From the NCBI GenBank assembly GCA_963850425.1, contig CAWKLF010000001.1, forward strand, positions 1,550,001 to 1,614,000: a stretch of DNA of 64,000 nucleotides. The letters run 5' to 3'. Of the stretch, positions 1 to 7,703 are shown one piece after another. This DNA is from Gp1-AA133 sp963850425. Its GTDB lineage: Bacteria > Acidobacteriota > Terriglobia > Terriglobales > Acidobacteriaceae. The notes beneath the pieces were generated by a model. It searched no databases. It had not been told where the DNA came from and saw only the letters and a program-made list of their open reading frames with translations. Positions within the stretch are counted from its first letter, which is position 1. Each line of letters begins with the position of its first letter. Both the position numbers and the translations under genes were made by a program.

Positions 1-545
1 TTCACCTGCTGGAGAAGGATGAGGACATCAAGTATTTCGACGCCACATGGCGCACGGCGCGCATGCGCGGAGTCCTGCAACTGGCCGCCGACAAGGCCGG
101 ATGGGGCAAGCCTCTGCCCGCCACGCACTATCGCGGCATCGCCTGCTTCGGCTCCTTCAGCACGTACATGGCGCAAGTCGTCGAGCTTTCCATGGAAGGC
201 GATCAGCCTCGCATCCACCGGGTAGTCGGCGCCATGGATTGCGGACAGGTCATCAATCCAAACATCCTTGAACAGCAGATTCATGGTGGCGTGATCTACG
301 GGCTGGCAAACGCCTTGCGCGCCAAGATCACGATCGAAAAAGGCCGCGTGGTGCAGGGAAACTTTGACGACTATGCCCCCCTGCGCATGAGCGAGATTCC
401 CGCGGTGGAGGCTTACTCTGTTGAGAGCTCGGAGGCACCCACAGGTGCGGGCGAGCCGCCGATTCCCCCACTCGCTCCGGCCATCTGCAACGCGATCTAT
501 GCGGCGACCAAGAAACGGATTCGGGCACTGCCGATTCTGAGCTGA
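1..545 (+). CDS. Molybdopterin-dependent oxidoreductase large subunit, C-terminal part (isoquinoline 1-oxidoreductase beta-like)
   Basis: This is the 3' end of a gene that begins before the window; the frame is open from position 3 to the TGA at 543-545. The protein is the C-terminal part of a xanthine dehydrogenase/IorB-type molybdenum hydroxylase, which hydroxylates aromatic heterocycles or aldehydes at a Mo-pterin centre. The closing segment carries PTGAGEPPIPPLAPAICNA. Its GAGE glutamate matches the catalytic base of the family, and the following proline-rich stretch is typical of IorB. The substrate cannot be told from this fragment. The partner iron-sulfur subunit would lie upstream, outside the window. 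Confidence 0.85.
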   Translation, partial: HLLEKDEDIKYFDATWRTARMRGVLQLAADKAGWGKPLPATHYRGIACFGSFSTYMAQVVELSMEGDQPRIHRVVGAMDCGQVINPNILEQQIHGGVIYGLANALRAKITIEKGRVVQGNFDDYAPLRMSEIPAVEAYSVESSEAPTGAGEPPIPPLAPAICNAIYAATKKRIRALPILS

Positions 546-560
546 GGCGCCGGACCGAAG

Positions 561-1004
561 CTAGAAAACTCCTCCCAACGCTCCCAGCCAACGCACTGGG
601 AAACGGGAACCCGTCGCATTCACGAGTTTTTCATCGGCCGTGACGAGGTCAACGCTTTTCTCCATGGCTGCCGCGATGTACATGCTGTCGTAAACCGAGC
701 GGCCTGAGTCCAGGGCCAGCGACAAAGCCCGCTCGATGAGATCGACTCCCGGCAGGATCAGCAGCCCCAACTGCCGGGCCAGTGCAATCGACTTCTCTGC
801 GTGTGGCTTCGTGATCCGCCCATACGCCGCAGCCTTCCACAACACGCTCCCCAACTCCGGCCAAAACAGGTCGGGCACAAGAAAACGAATCCGCCCGCGA
901 GTGAAGCGCGCCAGCAGATCCTGGGCTTCTGATGTCAGTGGCTCGCCCGCGGCTGGCAAGAACCATTTCGCTGCCACGCTGGCGTCCAGCACCAGAGTTT
1001 TCAC
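561..1004 (-). CDS. vapC: PIN-domain toxin ribonuclease (VapC/FitB type)
   Basis: This 147-residue protein is a single PIN domain, expected to be a magnesium-dependent RNase that cleaves tRNA or mRNA when freed from its antitoxin. The acidic metal-binding residues are at the usual places: D7 in the first strand (VLDASV), E50, D106 (SVYDSMYIAAA) and D124 (LVTADEKL). The start codon overlaps the end of the upstream antitoxin gene by 4 bp, so the two should be translationally coupled. Length and motif order are normal, so the toxin looks intact. The RNA target cannot be predicted. Confidence 0.88.
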   Translation of the reverse strand: MKTLVLDASVAAKWFLPAAGEPLTSEAQDLLARFTRGRIRFLVPDLFWPELGSVLWKAAAYGRITKPHAEKSIALARQLGLLILPGVDLIERALSLALDSGRSVYDSMYIAAAMEKSVDLVTADEKLVNATGSRFPVRWLGALGGVF

Positions 1005-1249
1005 CGCTCTCGATCCTGGCGCACCATCTCTTCGCTGCTGGCAAAAGAACCCGCCGGGGACGCCGACCCTCGCAGCTTCTTAAGCTCTTCGAAAAGCTTC
1101 TTCCGGCGCTTGAGTTCCATCTCGGTCGGGACGTTCTCCTCGAGCAAGACCAAGACTTCCGCTGCTATCGATTTCCGATTTTCCCGGGCACGCCTTTTCA
1201 ACGCGTCGTAGAGCTCGTCCGGGACATTTTCCACGTATAGTGTAGCCAT
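1001..1249 (-). CDS. FitA/VapB-type ribbon-helix-helix antitoxin
   Basis: This 82-residue protein has the N-terminal strand and two helices of an Arc/MetJ-like ribbon-helix-helix domain (about residues 2-40: ATLYVENVPDELYDALKRRA, then a second helix). A charged, helical C-terminal tail should wrap and inhibit the PIN toxin. Such antitoxins bind as dimers to inverted repeats in their own promoter. A 17-bp inverted repeat lies just upstream at 1258-1274. No Shine-Dalgarno sequence is seen before the ATG, so the mRNA may be leaderless or weakly translated. It is co-transcribed with the toxin gene at 561-1004. Confidence 0.85.
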   Translation of the reverse strand: MATLYVENVPDELYDALKRRARENRKSIAAEVLVLLEENVPTEMELKRRKKLFEELKKLRGSASPAGSFASSEEMVRQDRER

Positions 1250-1257
1250 AGTATAAG

Positions 1258-1274
1258 TCTAGCATATCCCTAGA
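1258..1274 (-). promoter_or_regulatory. Inverted repeat, likely toxin-antitoxin operator
   Basis: TCTAG and CTAGA form a perfect inverted repeat separated by 7 bp, centred about 17 bp upstream of the antitoxin start. Position and symmetry fit the autoregulatory operator expected for a ribbon-helix-helix antitoxin. The assignment is inferred from location and symmetry only. Confidence 0.5.
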
Positions 1275-1354
1275 CGATATGAAGGGGACAGTTTTACGGT
1301 TAAATTGCGCAGGACACATGTGTGACAGGAACAGGTCGGCCGTTTGGCGAATCG

Positions 1355-1465
1355 TCAGCGGGCGGGGTTGTGCTCTTCGGGACGGTTTTCTTTTTGGGCA
1401 GCTTGCTTGTCGCGCGCGGCTTGCGCCTGGCGGTCCGAATACGTCAGCTTGCGATCTTTTGGCAT
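1355..1465 (-). CDS. Small highly charged hypothetical protein (36 aa)
   Basis: A 36-codon ORF starts at ATG 1465 and encodes a very polar peptide beginning MPKDRKLTYSDRQAQAARDK, with no hydrophobic segment. An AGGA sequence 8-9 bp upstream could act as ribosome binding site. The frame stays open upstream to 1717, but that part overlaps the yceD gene antisense and looks non-coding. The composition (K, R, Q, E, no Cys) is that of a small disordered protein. It could equally be chance. Confidence 0.35.
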   Translation of the reverse strand: MPKDRKLTYSDRQAQAARDKQAAQKENRPEEHNPAR

Positions 1466-1532
1466 ATCGTGATCCTGACACATCCGGGTAGAAATCGCCA
1501 GACTTCGGAACCGCTCCGCCAAACCCCGTTTC

Positions 1533-1561
1533 TTGACACCCCCTCCCACCGCCGTTATTCT
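1533..1561 (+). promoter_or_regulatory. Sigma-70 promoter of the yceD-rpmF-plsX-fabD operon
   Basis: A perfect -35 box TTGACA (1533-1538) is followed after 17 bp by TATTCT (1556-1561). Transcription would begin near 1568, about 80 bp before the first start codon. It is one of the best housekeeping promoters in the window. Confidence 0.7.
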
Positions 1562-1646
1562 TAAGTATTGCTCCCTGGAGAACTTACGCCTCTGGGCGTG
1601 TTCCGCGGGCCTTCGCGGTATCAAAAGGTGGGCGCGGAGGTTCCCG

Positions 1647-2198
1647 ATGATGATTGAAATTGCCGAGCTAGAACTCCATCCCGTTGATTTTCTAGAGGAG
1701 TTCCCTCCGGACGCCATCGATCTGGGAGCCGATGTGCGTCAAACAACGGTGCTCAAAACCAGCGGGCGTGCCCAACTGGTTGAGGAGCATCAGGGCAAGC
1801 GCAACGTAATCAAGGACATCAGAGTACAGGGCGATCTGGCGACCACCCTGGAATTGCCTTGCGCACGCTGCCTCGATCCGGTGACCGAGAAGGTCGCGCG
1901 GGGTTTTGATCTCCTGTATCGTCCCCTGGGGACGGACGCAGGCAACGAAGAGCTTTCGGTGACCGCCGCCGAGGCCGAAATTGGTTATTACCAGGGCAAA
2001 GGCCTGCTTCTGGAGGATGCTCTCCGGGAGCAAGTGTTGTTGGCCGTTCCCCTGAAGGTGACGTGCCGGGAGGACTGCAAAGGCTTGTGTCCGGTTTGCG
2101 GCAAGAACCGGAACACCGAGCCTTGCTCGTGCGCTCCGCAGATGGGCGATCCGCGGTGGTCGCCGCTCAAGGAACTGCGCGAGAAACTCGAGCAATGA
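1647..2198 (+). CDS. yceD: DUF177 (YceD) family protein, 23S rRNA accumulation/processing
   Basis: This 183-residue DUF177 protein belongs to the family of bacterial YceD, which is linked to 23S rRNA accumulation and is nearly always encoded before rpmF. It shows CARC at residues 72-75 and a C-terminal cysteine cluster (C140, C144, C148, C151, C160, C162) that probably binds zinc. I chose the ATG at 1647 because GGAGG lies 6 bp upstream; an open frame continues back to 1533 but overlaps the promoter. It is the first gene of the operon with rpmF, plsX and fabD. Confidence 0.88.
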   Translation: MMIEIAELELHPVDFLEEFPPDAIDLGADVRQTTVLKTSGRAQLVEEHQGKRNVIKDIRVQGDLATTLELPCARCLDPVTEKVARGFDLLYRPLGTDAGNEELSVTAAEAEIGYYQGKGLLLEDALREQVLLAVPLKVTCREDCKGLCPVCGKNRNTEPCSCAPQMGDPRWSPLKELREKLEQ

Positions 2199-2299
2199 AT
2201 TGCCGGCAAGCATCGCGAAAGTAAAGACGCGGTCAAGCAGATTCACGATATAAACATTTTGCTGTGGCCCGACGTGGCCCGGCTTCAGCGAGGAATTTC

Positions 2300-2485
2300 A
2301 TGCCGAATCCAAAACGGAGACACTCACAGAAACGCACTTCTACCCGTCGCGCTCACGACGCTTTGTCGAAGCACTCGCTCTCGGAGTGTCCAAACTGCCA
2401 CGAGAAAAAAATGCCCCATCGCGCCTGCGCCAAGTGCGGCTACTACAAAGGACGCGAGGTAGTGGAAGTCGAAGAAGCCAGCTAA
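2300..2485 (+). CDS. rpmF: 50S ribosomal protein L32
   Basis: This 61-residue protein has the invariant L32 start MPNPKRRHSQKRTSTRRAHD and a four-cysteine zinc ribbon (C30, C33, C43, C46). It is a structural protein of the large ribosomal subunit near the peptidyl-transferase exit region. The start at 2300 is fixed by the conserved N-terminus and an AGGA just upstream; an open frame back to 2264 is not homologous. It sits between yceD and plsX, the widely conserved order that ties ribosome and membrane-lipid synthesis together. Confidence 0.95.
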   Translation: MPNPKRRHSQKRTSTRRAHDALSKHSLSECPNCHEKKMPHRACAKCGYYKGREVVEVEEAS

Positions 2486-2503
2486 CGCTTTACAAGCCAC
2501 TCC

Positions 2504-3529
2504 ATGCCAAGCGTCATTGCTCTGGATGCCATGGGCTCCGATCGCTCCCCTCGGCCTGAGGTTGAGGGGGCGATACAAGCCGCCCGTCAACTCGGCGCGC
2601 ACGTGCTGCTGGTCGGACAGGAAAGCCGGATCCGGCCGGAACTGGATCGCCACCGCTGGATCTCGCAGCTTCCCATTGACATCGTCCATGCCGATGAAGT
2701 CATCACCATGGAGGACAAGGCCGCGCAAGCGGTCCGCGCCAAGAAGCAATCTTCCATGCATGTAGGCATCCGCCTGGTGCGCGAAGGCAAAGCGGCCGGC
2801 TTTGTGACCGCTGGAAATACCGGCGCGGCAATGGCCGCCGCCAAGATGATTCTGGGCGCCTTGCCCGGAGTCGACCGTCCTGCCCTGGCTGCGGTTTTCC
2901 CGACCGCCATTCGAACCGGCGCCATGCTGCTCGACGTCGGCGCGAACGTCGACTGCGACGCGCACAATCTCGAACAGTTTGCGTTAATGGGCGAAATCTA
3001 TTTTCGATCCATCTTCGGTACAAAGCGTCCCAAGGTCGGATTGCTGTCGATTGGTGAGGAAGAAACCAAGGGCAACCTGCTGACGCGCGAAGCCTTTCAG
3101 TTAGTCAAACAGCTTCCCATCAACTTCGTAGGAAATGTCGAAGGACGCGATCTCTATAACGGCAACGTCGACGTGATTGTCGCCGATGGCTTCGTAGGCA
3201 ACGTGGCGCTGAAGATTTCCGAAGGCGTGGTCAACCTGGTGCGCGCAGCACTGAAAGAAGCGCTGCAAGCCACCGTGACCCGGCAAGTCGGATACCTTCT
3301 CTCGCGCAGCGCGTTTGGAGATTTCAAAAAACGGCTCGACCATACCGAATATGGTGGCGCGCCGCTGCTCGGACTGAAGGGTGTCTGCATCATCACGCAC
3401 GGTTCCTCGAACGCCAACGCCATCAAGAACGCGATCCGGGTGGCTTCCGAATTCGCCGAGAGCCGCGTGAATGATGAGATCGAAAAAGGCATCGCCGCCT
3501 TGCGGTCAGCGACCTTGGCAGGCAGCTGA
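2504..3529 (+). CDS. plsX: Phosphate acyltransferase PlsX
   Basis: PlsX converts acyl-ACP and phosphate to acyl-phosphate, the donor for PlsY in phosphatidic acid synthesis; it is a peripheral membrane enzyme. The 341-residue protein has the family start (IALDAMGSD), the TAGNTGAAMAA segment near residues 103-113, LLDVGANVDC and the DGFVGNVALKISEG motif. Full length matches the family. It begins 18 bp after rpmF and precedes fabD by about 157 bp, so it belongs to the same lipid-synthesis operon. Confidence 0.96.
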   Translation: MPSVIALDAMGSDRSPRPEVEGAIQAARQLGAHVLLVGQESRIRPELDRHRWISQLPIDIVHADEVITMEDKAAQAVRAKKQSSMHVGIRLVREGKAAGFVTAGNTGAAMAAAKMILGALPGVDRPALAAVFPTAIRTGAMLLDVGANVDCDAHNLEQFALMGEIYFRSIFGTKRPKVGLLSIGEEETKGNLLTREAFQLVKQLPINFVGNVEGRDLYNGNVDVIVADGFVGNVALKISEGVVNLVRAALKEALQATVTRQVGYLLSRSAFGDFKKRLDHTEYGGAPLLGLKGVCIITHGSSNANAIKNAIRVASEFAESRVNDEIEKGIAALRSATLAGS

Positions 3530-3534
3530 TTGAG

Positions 3535-3630
3535 CCTCAAACTGCGAGCTAGGAGCTTTGAGCTGCGATCGAGCACGACGAAAAAAGATTGCTCGAAGCT
3601 CGTGGCTCGAAGCTCGCAGCGTTCAGACTT
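3535..3630. repeat. Degenerate AGCTC-word repeat between plsX and fabD
   Basis: The spacer consists largely of variants of GAGCTNCGAGCT/GCTCGAAGCTCG on both strands. They can fold on themselves. Similar low-complexity words occur inside dnaG (40811-40890), before dnaB (20935-20960) and after rpoD (37480-37507). No coding frame is present. Confidence 0.5.
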
Positions 3631-3686
3631 GTGCATGTAACTTCATCCAAACCCTAAACTTGATTCTCAGGTAGTCTCACCAGATC

Positions 3687-4631
3687 ATGACTGCAATCGC
3701 ATTGTTGTTCCCCGGCCAAGGCTCGCAAGCTGTTGGCATGGGCAAAGAACTTGCCGACAACTATGCTGTCGCCCACCAGACCTTCGACGAAGCCGATGAA
3801 GTTCTTGGCTACAAACTCTCGCAGCTCTGCTTCGAAGGCCCGGAAGACCAACTGCGCCTCACCGAGATCACGCAGCCCGCGATCCTCACCATGTCCGTTG
3901 CCGCCTGGCGGGTGCTGAACGACAAGGGCGTGAATGCCTCGTTCGTCGCAGGGCATAGTCTTGGTGAATACTCCGCCCACGTCGCGGCCCGAACCCTCAG
4001 CTTCGCCGACGCCGTTCGCACGGTCCGCAAGCGCGGCAAATATATGCAGGAAGCGGTGCCCGTGGGAGTGGGCGCGATGGCCGCCATCCTCGGCATGGAA
4101 CTGGACAAAGTAAATGCAGTGTGCGCCGACGCGGCGCAAGGCCAGGTTTGCGACCCGGCCAACATCAATTCCGCCGAGCAGATCGTCATCTCCGGCAACA
4201 CCGCCGCCGTCGAACGTGCTGCCAAATTGGCCAGCGAGCGTGGCGCCAAGCGAGCCGTGATGCTTCCCGTCAGCGCACCTTTCCATTGCTCCCTGATGAA
4301 ACCAGCGCAAGACCGGCTAGCTGCGGACCTGGCCACGTTGTCATTCCAGAATCCGGCGACCCCGGTGGCATGCAACGTCGATGCTGTTTTGGTTAAAGAC
4401 GCAGCCGCTGGCCGGGACGCGCTCGTTCGCCAGGTGACTGGCTCGGTGAGATGGGAGCAGTCCATCCACCTGCTAATTGCACAGGGAGTCGAGCGCTTCA
4501 TAGAAGTCGGCCCCGGCAAAGTGCTCTGTGGCCTGATGCGCCAGATTGACCGATCGAAGAGTTGCTCGAACGTGGGAGACGAGGCGTCGCTGCAAAAGAC
4601 GCTGGAGCAGCTGTCGCAATCCAAAGCCTGA
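3687..4631 (+). CDS. fabD: Malonyl-CoA:ACP transacylase
   Basis: FabD loads malonyl groups from CoA onto acyl carrier protein for fatty-acid elongation in the cytoplasm. The 314-residue protein shows LFPGQGSQAVGMG at the N-terminus, the nucleophile motif GHSLGEYSAH with S91, and H200 in SAPFHCSLM as catalytic base. Length is normal. It is the last gene of the yceD-rpmF-plsX-fabD cluster. No acpP, fabG or fabF follows within the window, which is shorter than the usual fab cluster. Confidence 0.95.
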   Translation: MTAIALLFPGQGSQAVGMGKELADNYAVAHQTFDEADEVLGYKLSQLCFEGPEDQLRLTEITQPAILTMSVAAWRVLNDKGVNASFVAGHSLGEYSAHVAARTLSFADAVRTVRKRGKYMQEAVPVGVGAMAAILGMELDKVNAVCADAAQGQVCDPANINSAEQIVISGNTAAVERAAKLASERGAKRAVMLPVSAPFHCSLMKPAQDRLAADLATLSFQNPATPVACNVDAVLVKDAAAGRDALVRQVTGSVRWEQSIHLLIAQGVERFIEVGPGKVLCGLMRQIDRSKSCSNVGDEASLQKTLEQLSQSKA

Positions 4632-4821
4632 AGCATTCCAACGTTCAGGGACGTGCGGAGCTCGCTACGCTGTCCCGATCTTCAATTGTTGGTACGGGGC
4701 TTTGAAGGTAAAGCACCGGCTAGGTTTGGTTGGCATTTCCTTCCTGTTTGGCGTTATCCGTCCAGCAGCTGTTGCCTCAGTGAACTCTCAGGCGACAAGC
4801 TTTCCCATGGGGAGCGAATCT

Positions 4822-4851
4822 TTCAAAAGCCTAATTCTGCCAGTGTAGAAT
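4822..4851 (+). promoter_or_regulatory. Possible promoter before the secreted metallo-hydrolase
   Basis: A good -10 box TAGAAT (4846-4851) lies 18 bp after a weak -35 TTCAAA (4822-4827), about 70 bp ahead of the start at 4921. The -35 match is poor, so this is tentative. Confidence 0.35.
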
Positions 4852-4920
4852 CACACGTCTTCCCAGATGATTTAGTTGCGACTCTCAGAGCGAAAAAGGG
4901 GAGAGCGAGTGAGGGCATTC

Positions 4921-5898
4921 ATGCGCGATCGGAATACCGTAGTTCTAAGTAGATTGTTTGGAACGGCCATCGTTTGTTCTGCAATCCTCACTGCATCCCT
5001 GACCGCTCAGCAGCAGGCATCCCCACGTCGGCCGAGCAAGACACAAGTTGTCCTACTTGGGACCGGGAACCCCTTTCCGGATCCTGACAGGTCGGGCCCA
5101 GCTACAGCGATTGTCGTCAACGGCCGGGCCTACCTGGTGGACTTTGGTGCGGGCGTCGTGCGGCGGGCCAAGGCAGCAATGTTCGATAAGGGAATAACGG
5201 CGCTGGAACCCACGAACTTGACCGTAGCATTCGCTACGCACCTGCACTCGGATCATACCGTCGGCTATCCCGATCTCATTTTTACGCCGTGGGTGATGGG
5301 TCGAAAGGTACCCCTTGAGGTCTATGGACCGAAAGGGATCAAGGCGATGACTGATCACGTCCTGGCAGCGTGGCAAGCTGACATCGAGGAACGAGTCTCG
5401 ACGGAGACATGGCAACCGTCCAATTACCGCGATACGTACAAAGTGAATGTCCATGAGATTAGCCCGGGCGTGGTTTACAAAGACGCGAATGTCACTGTGA
5501 CCGCCTTTCCGACAAAACACGCTTTCCCCGAAACCTACGGTTATCGATTCGATACCGCCGACCGCAGCATAGTCATATCGGGCGACACGACCTATTCCCA
5601 GTCCACCATCGATGCATGTCACGGTTGTGACGTTCTTATTCACGAGGCGACCACGCTGGAATTCCTTGCGAAGCGCCCGGACTTCCAGCCCTATTCGGCG
5701 AAGTATCACACCAACACAACCCAACTCGCCGAACTCGCGAGTAAGGCCAAGCCGGGCTTACTGATCATCTACCATGCTTCGATTGTTCTGCGGCCAGGGC
5801 TGCGTCCCCAGGCGTCATCGCCCGAAGAGCTCTTGAAAGAGGTGCTCTCCGGGTACAGCGGTGAGGTGGTCGTTGCGCGGGACCTCGACGTCTACTGA
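4921..5898 (+). CDS. Secreted MBL-fold metallo-hydrolase (RNase Z/arylsulfatase-like)
   Basis: This 325-residue protein has a signal peptide (about residues 1-30, ending LTASLTAQ) and a metallo-beta-lactamase fold. The dinuclear zinc motif is ATHLHSDHTVG, with H107, H109, D111 and H112. Further ligands are likely in PTKHAFPET, SGDTTYS and IYHAS. The arrangement resembles RNase Z-like and AtsA-like exported hydrolases; the substrate is unknown. I chose ATG 4921 because GAGGG lies just upstream and the signal peptide starts there; an open frame continues to 4876. It stands alone between fabD and a convergent gene. Confidence 0.82.
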   Translation: MRDRNTVVLSRLFGTAIVCSAILTASLTAQQQASPRRPSKTQVVLLGTGNPFPDPDRSGPATAIVVNGRAYLVDFGAGVVRRAKAAMFDKGITALEPTNLTVAFATHLHSDHTVGYPDLIFTPWVMGRKVPLEVYGPKGIKAMTDHVLAAWQADIEERVSTETWQPSNYRDTYKVNVHEISPGVVYKDANVTVTAFPTKHAFPETYGYRFDTADRSIVISGDTTYSQSTIDACHGCDVLIHEATTLEFLAKRPDFQPYSAKYHTNTTQLAELASKAKPGLLIIYHASIVLRPGLRPQASSPEELLKEVLSGYSGEVVVARDLDVY

Positions 5899-6135
5899 AA
5901 AATTGCAGGACTGCGACTTCGCAATCCGGTTGGCTGGGTAGTCGGCTACTCGGAAACGGACGTTCGCTTCCGGTTTGCTTGTTACCCGGGATGAGAAGGA
6001 AGTGTCGGCGTATTTACGTCAGCCTCGCCGCGCTGCCTCGATGGACTCTTAGGCACTCGCTCAGTTGGAGCAACGACACGATTTCAATCAATCACTCCAC
6101 GCACCCCGAGGGCTCTGCTATAAGCCGTTACCCTA

Positions 6136-6582
6136 TCAACTGCACGGCGACGGGCTGAACGTCTTCTCCTTCTTCTGCACGTAAATCTGCTCGTGCTCTG
6201 CGCGATCATTCACCACTACTTCCACGATCACTCCGCTTCCGCCTTTCGGGCATTCGCCGGTCGCATAGATCTTGTACTTCTTCACCAGCCCCCACTCACC
6301 CCCCGGCCCCCAATCGCGGTAGAACTCGTTGTAGGGATAGAGCGGGTACTGCTGGGGATGCTGCCTCCACGCCGCATCTGCCATGTACAGCCCATAAGCC
6401 GTTTCGTACTCCTGGCGTTGCAGTGCAGTAAAAAACTTGTTGACTAAACGCTCCTCCGGCCAGAAACGAAACTGGTAGGCCAGAAATCCCAGCACCAGCA
6501 GCGTCACGACGATGACCACGATCCGAACTTTCTTCCGGCGTGCTCCTGCCTCGTCGAACTCCCTCGCGTCCATCAGCGTCAT
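6136..6582 (-). CDS. Hypothetical single-pass membrane protein (148 aa)
   Basis: Residues about 18-38 form one hydrophobic helix (VRIVVIVVTLLVLGFLAYQF) after a short basic cytoplasmic tail (GARRKKVR). The remaining ~110 residues should be periplasmic. The body is rich in Tyr and Trp (QQYPLYPYNEFYRDWGPGGE) and may fold like a small DUF4878/NTF2-type domain, although I cannot confirm that. AGAGG lies 5 bp upstream of the ATG. No functional motif is recognised, and it is not obviously in an operon. Confidence 0.6.
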   Translation of the reverse strand: MTLMDAREFDEAGARRKKVRIVVIVVTLLVLGFLAYQFRFWPEERLVNKFFTALQRQEYETAYGLYMADAAWRQHPQQYPLYPYNEFYRDWGPGGEWGLVKKYKIYATGECPKGGSGVIVEVVVNDRAEHEQIYVQKKEKTFSPSPCS

Positions 6583-6990
6583 AGGCCTCTAGCATATCGG
6601 AAACCGCTAGACCTCCAAAAGTTCCCGCTAAATGGACTGGCAAGTTTCAGCCCCGCGCGGAGCCATGCTGCGTGATCGCATGGAAGGGACGAATCTTAAG
6701 CGGCGCTATGACGTGAACTCGCACACACCTTGCCGCTCACGAGAAGCGTCGCCATTTTGCTTTGGGCGAGCACGAAAAAGTGCAAGCATGTGACGACCTT
6801 GTGACATGCCCCTCCTGCGCCCTCAGTATTGTGTCGTCTGTTACTTCCCCATCGTAATTCATGCAGTAGAAAGTCCCGTCAACGAGACGAGTCCAGGAGT
6901 GCCGGCTACGGCGCGCAAGGCGAGATCCGTCCATTCACGACGAGTCGGGACCTGAATTACAAATCAACCAACACACAACAGGAGGAAGCA
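6583..6990. other. Intergenic region before a secreted protein gene
   Basis: This 408-bp stretch separates a leftward gene from the rightward gene at 6991. It should hold promoters for both, but I find no convincing -35/-10 pair. Weak ORFs here (for example 6737-6934 on the minus strand) have no recognisable product. Confidence 0.4.
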
Positions 6991-7545
6991 ATGAAGAACA
7001 CTTTACTTGTAGTAGCGATGACCGCTGCGGCGGGCTTGGGCGCGATGGTTCCGAACGCGGTCGCGGCGCCTGGCGATAACACAACCTTCAGCATGGTGCG
7101 CGCGGCAGGCGCTACCTGTCTTTCTAACAGGGCGCGCGGCCGGGTCACCATCAGCGACCTGGGCGCCGTTCAAAACATGCACGTGGAAGTTTCCGGCCTT
7201 ACCCCAAACAATGATTTCACGCTCTTCATTACGCAGCATTCGACCCGGCCGTTCGGCTTAAGCTGGTATCAGGGCGAAATCTCAACCGACAAGAAAGGAA
7301 ACGGTGTCGGCGACTTTTCCGGAATCTTCAGTCCCGAAACGTTCATCCTCTCCGACGTCGCCGTGCCGATGAGCCACGTCGCCATGTGGTTCGCCGATCC
7401 GCAGGATGCCGCCAATGCCGGTTGCCCGGCAATCACCACCAGGTTTGACGGCGATGGGGTGGCCGGCATTCTCGTCTTGAGCACGGAAAACTTCCCGGAC
7501 GACAAAGGCCCCCTGCAGAGGCTCGGCTCAGGCGGCGACGAATAA
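6991..7545 (+). CDS. Secreted hypothetical protein (184 aa)
   Basis: The protein starts with a signal peptide (KNTLLVVAMTAAAGLGAM...AVAA, about residues 1-27) and is otherwise a soluble beta-rich domain without a motif I recognise. Segments such as VTISDLGAVQNMHVEVSGL and DFTLFITQHST resemble CHRD- or superoxide-dismutase-like extracellular folds. Two cysteines (in ATCLSN and AGCPAI) may form a disulfide. A strong ribosome binding site GGAGGA lies 5-6 bp before ATG 6991, which rules out the longer upstream frame. It appears monocistronic. Confidence 0.7.
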   Translation: MKNTLLVVAMTAAAGLGAMVPNAVAAPGDNTTFSMVRAAGATCLSNRARGRVTISDLGAVQNMHVEVSGLTPNNDFTLFITQHSTRPFGLSWYQGEISTDKKGNGVGDFSGIFSPETFILSDVAVPMSHVAMWFADPQDAANAGCPAITTRFDGDGVAGILVLSTENFPDDKGPLQRLGSGGDE

Positions 7546-7703
7546 GCTTCTGGAAACGTGAGTAAGCAGAATGAGGGAAGGTAGTGGGTACCGGGGTCCT
7601 GAGGGAGTTGGCGCTTTCCGGCGTCAACTCCCAACATCAGCAGCACTGCATCCTTGAACGGCGGCGCACCCTCCGCACCAAACCAGTCTGCATTCGGACT
7701 TAG

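Noticed and set aside
3809..4636. 275-codon minus-strand frame over fabD
   Set aside because: Antisense to fabD, which has complete catalytic motifs; no family resemblance.
6737..6934. 65-codon minus-strand frame before the secreted gene at 6991
   Set aside because: No ribosome site, no hydrophobic or domain signal; lies in the shared promoter region.
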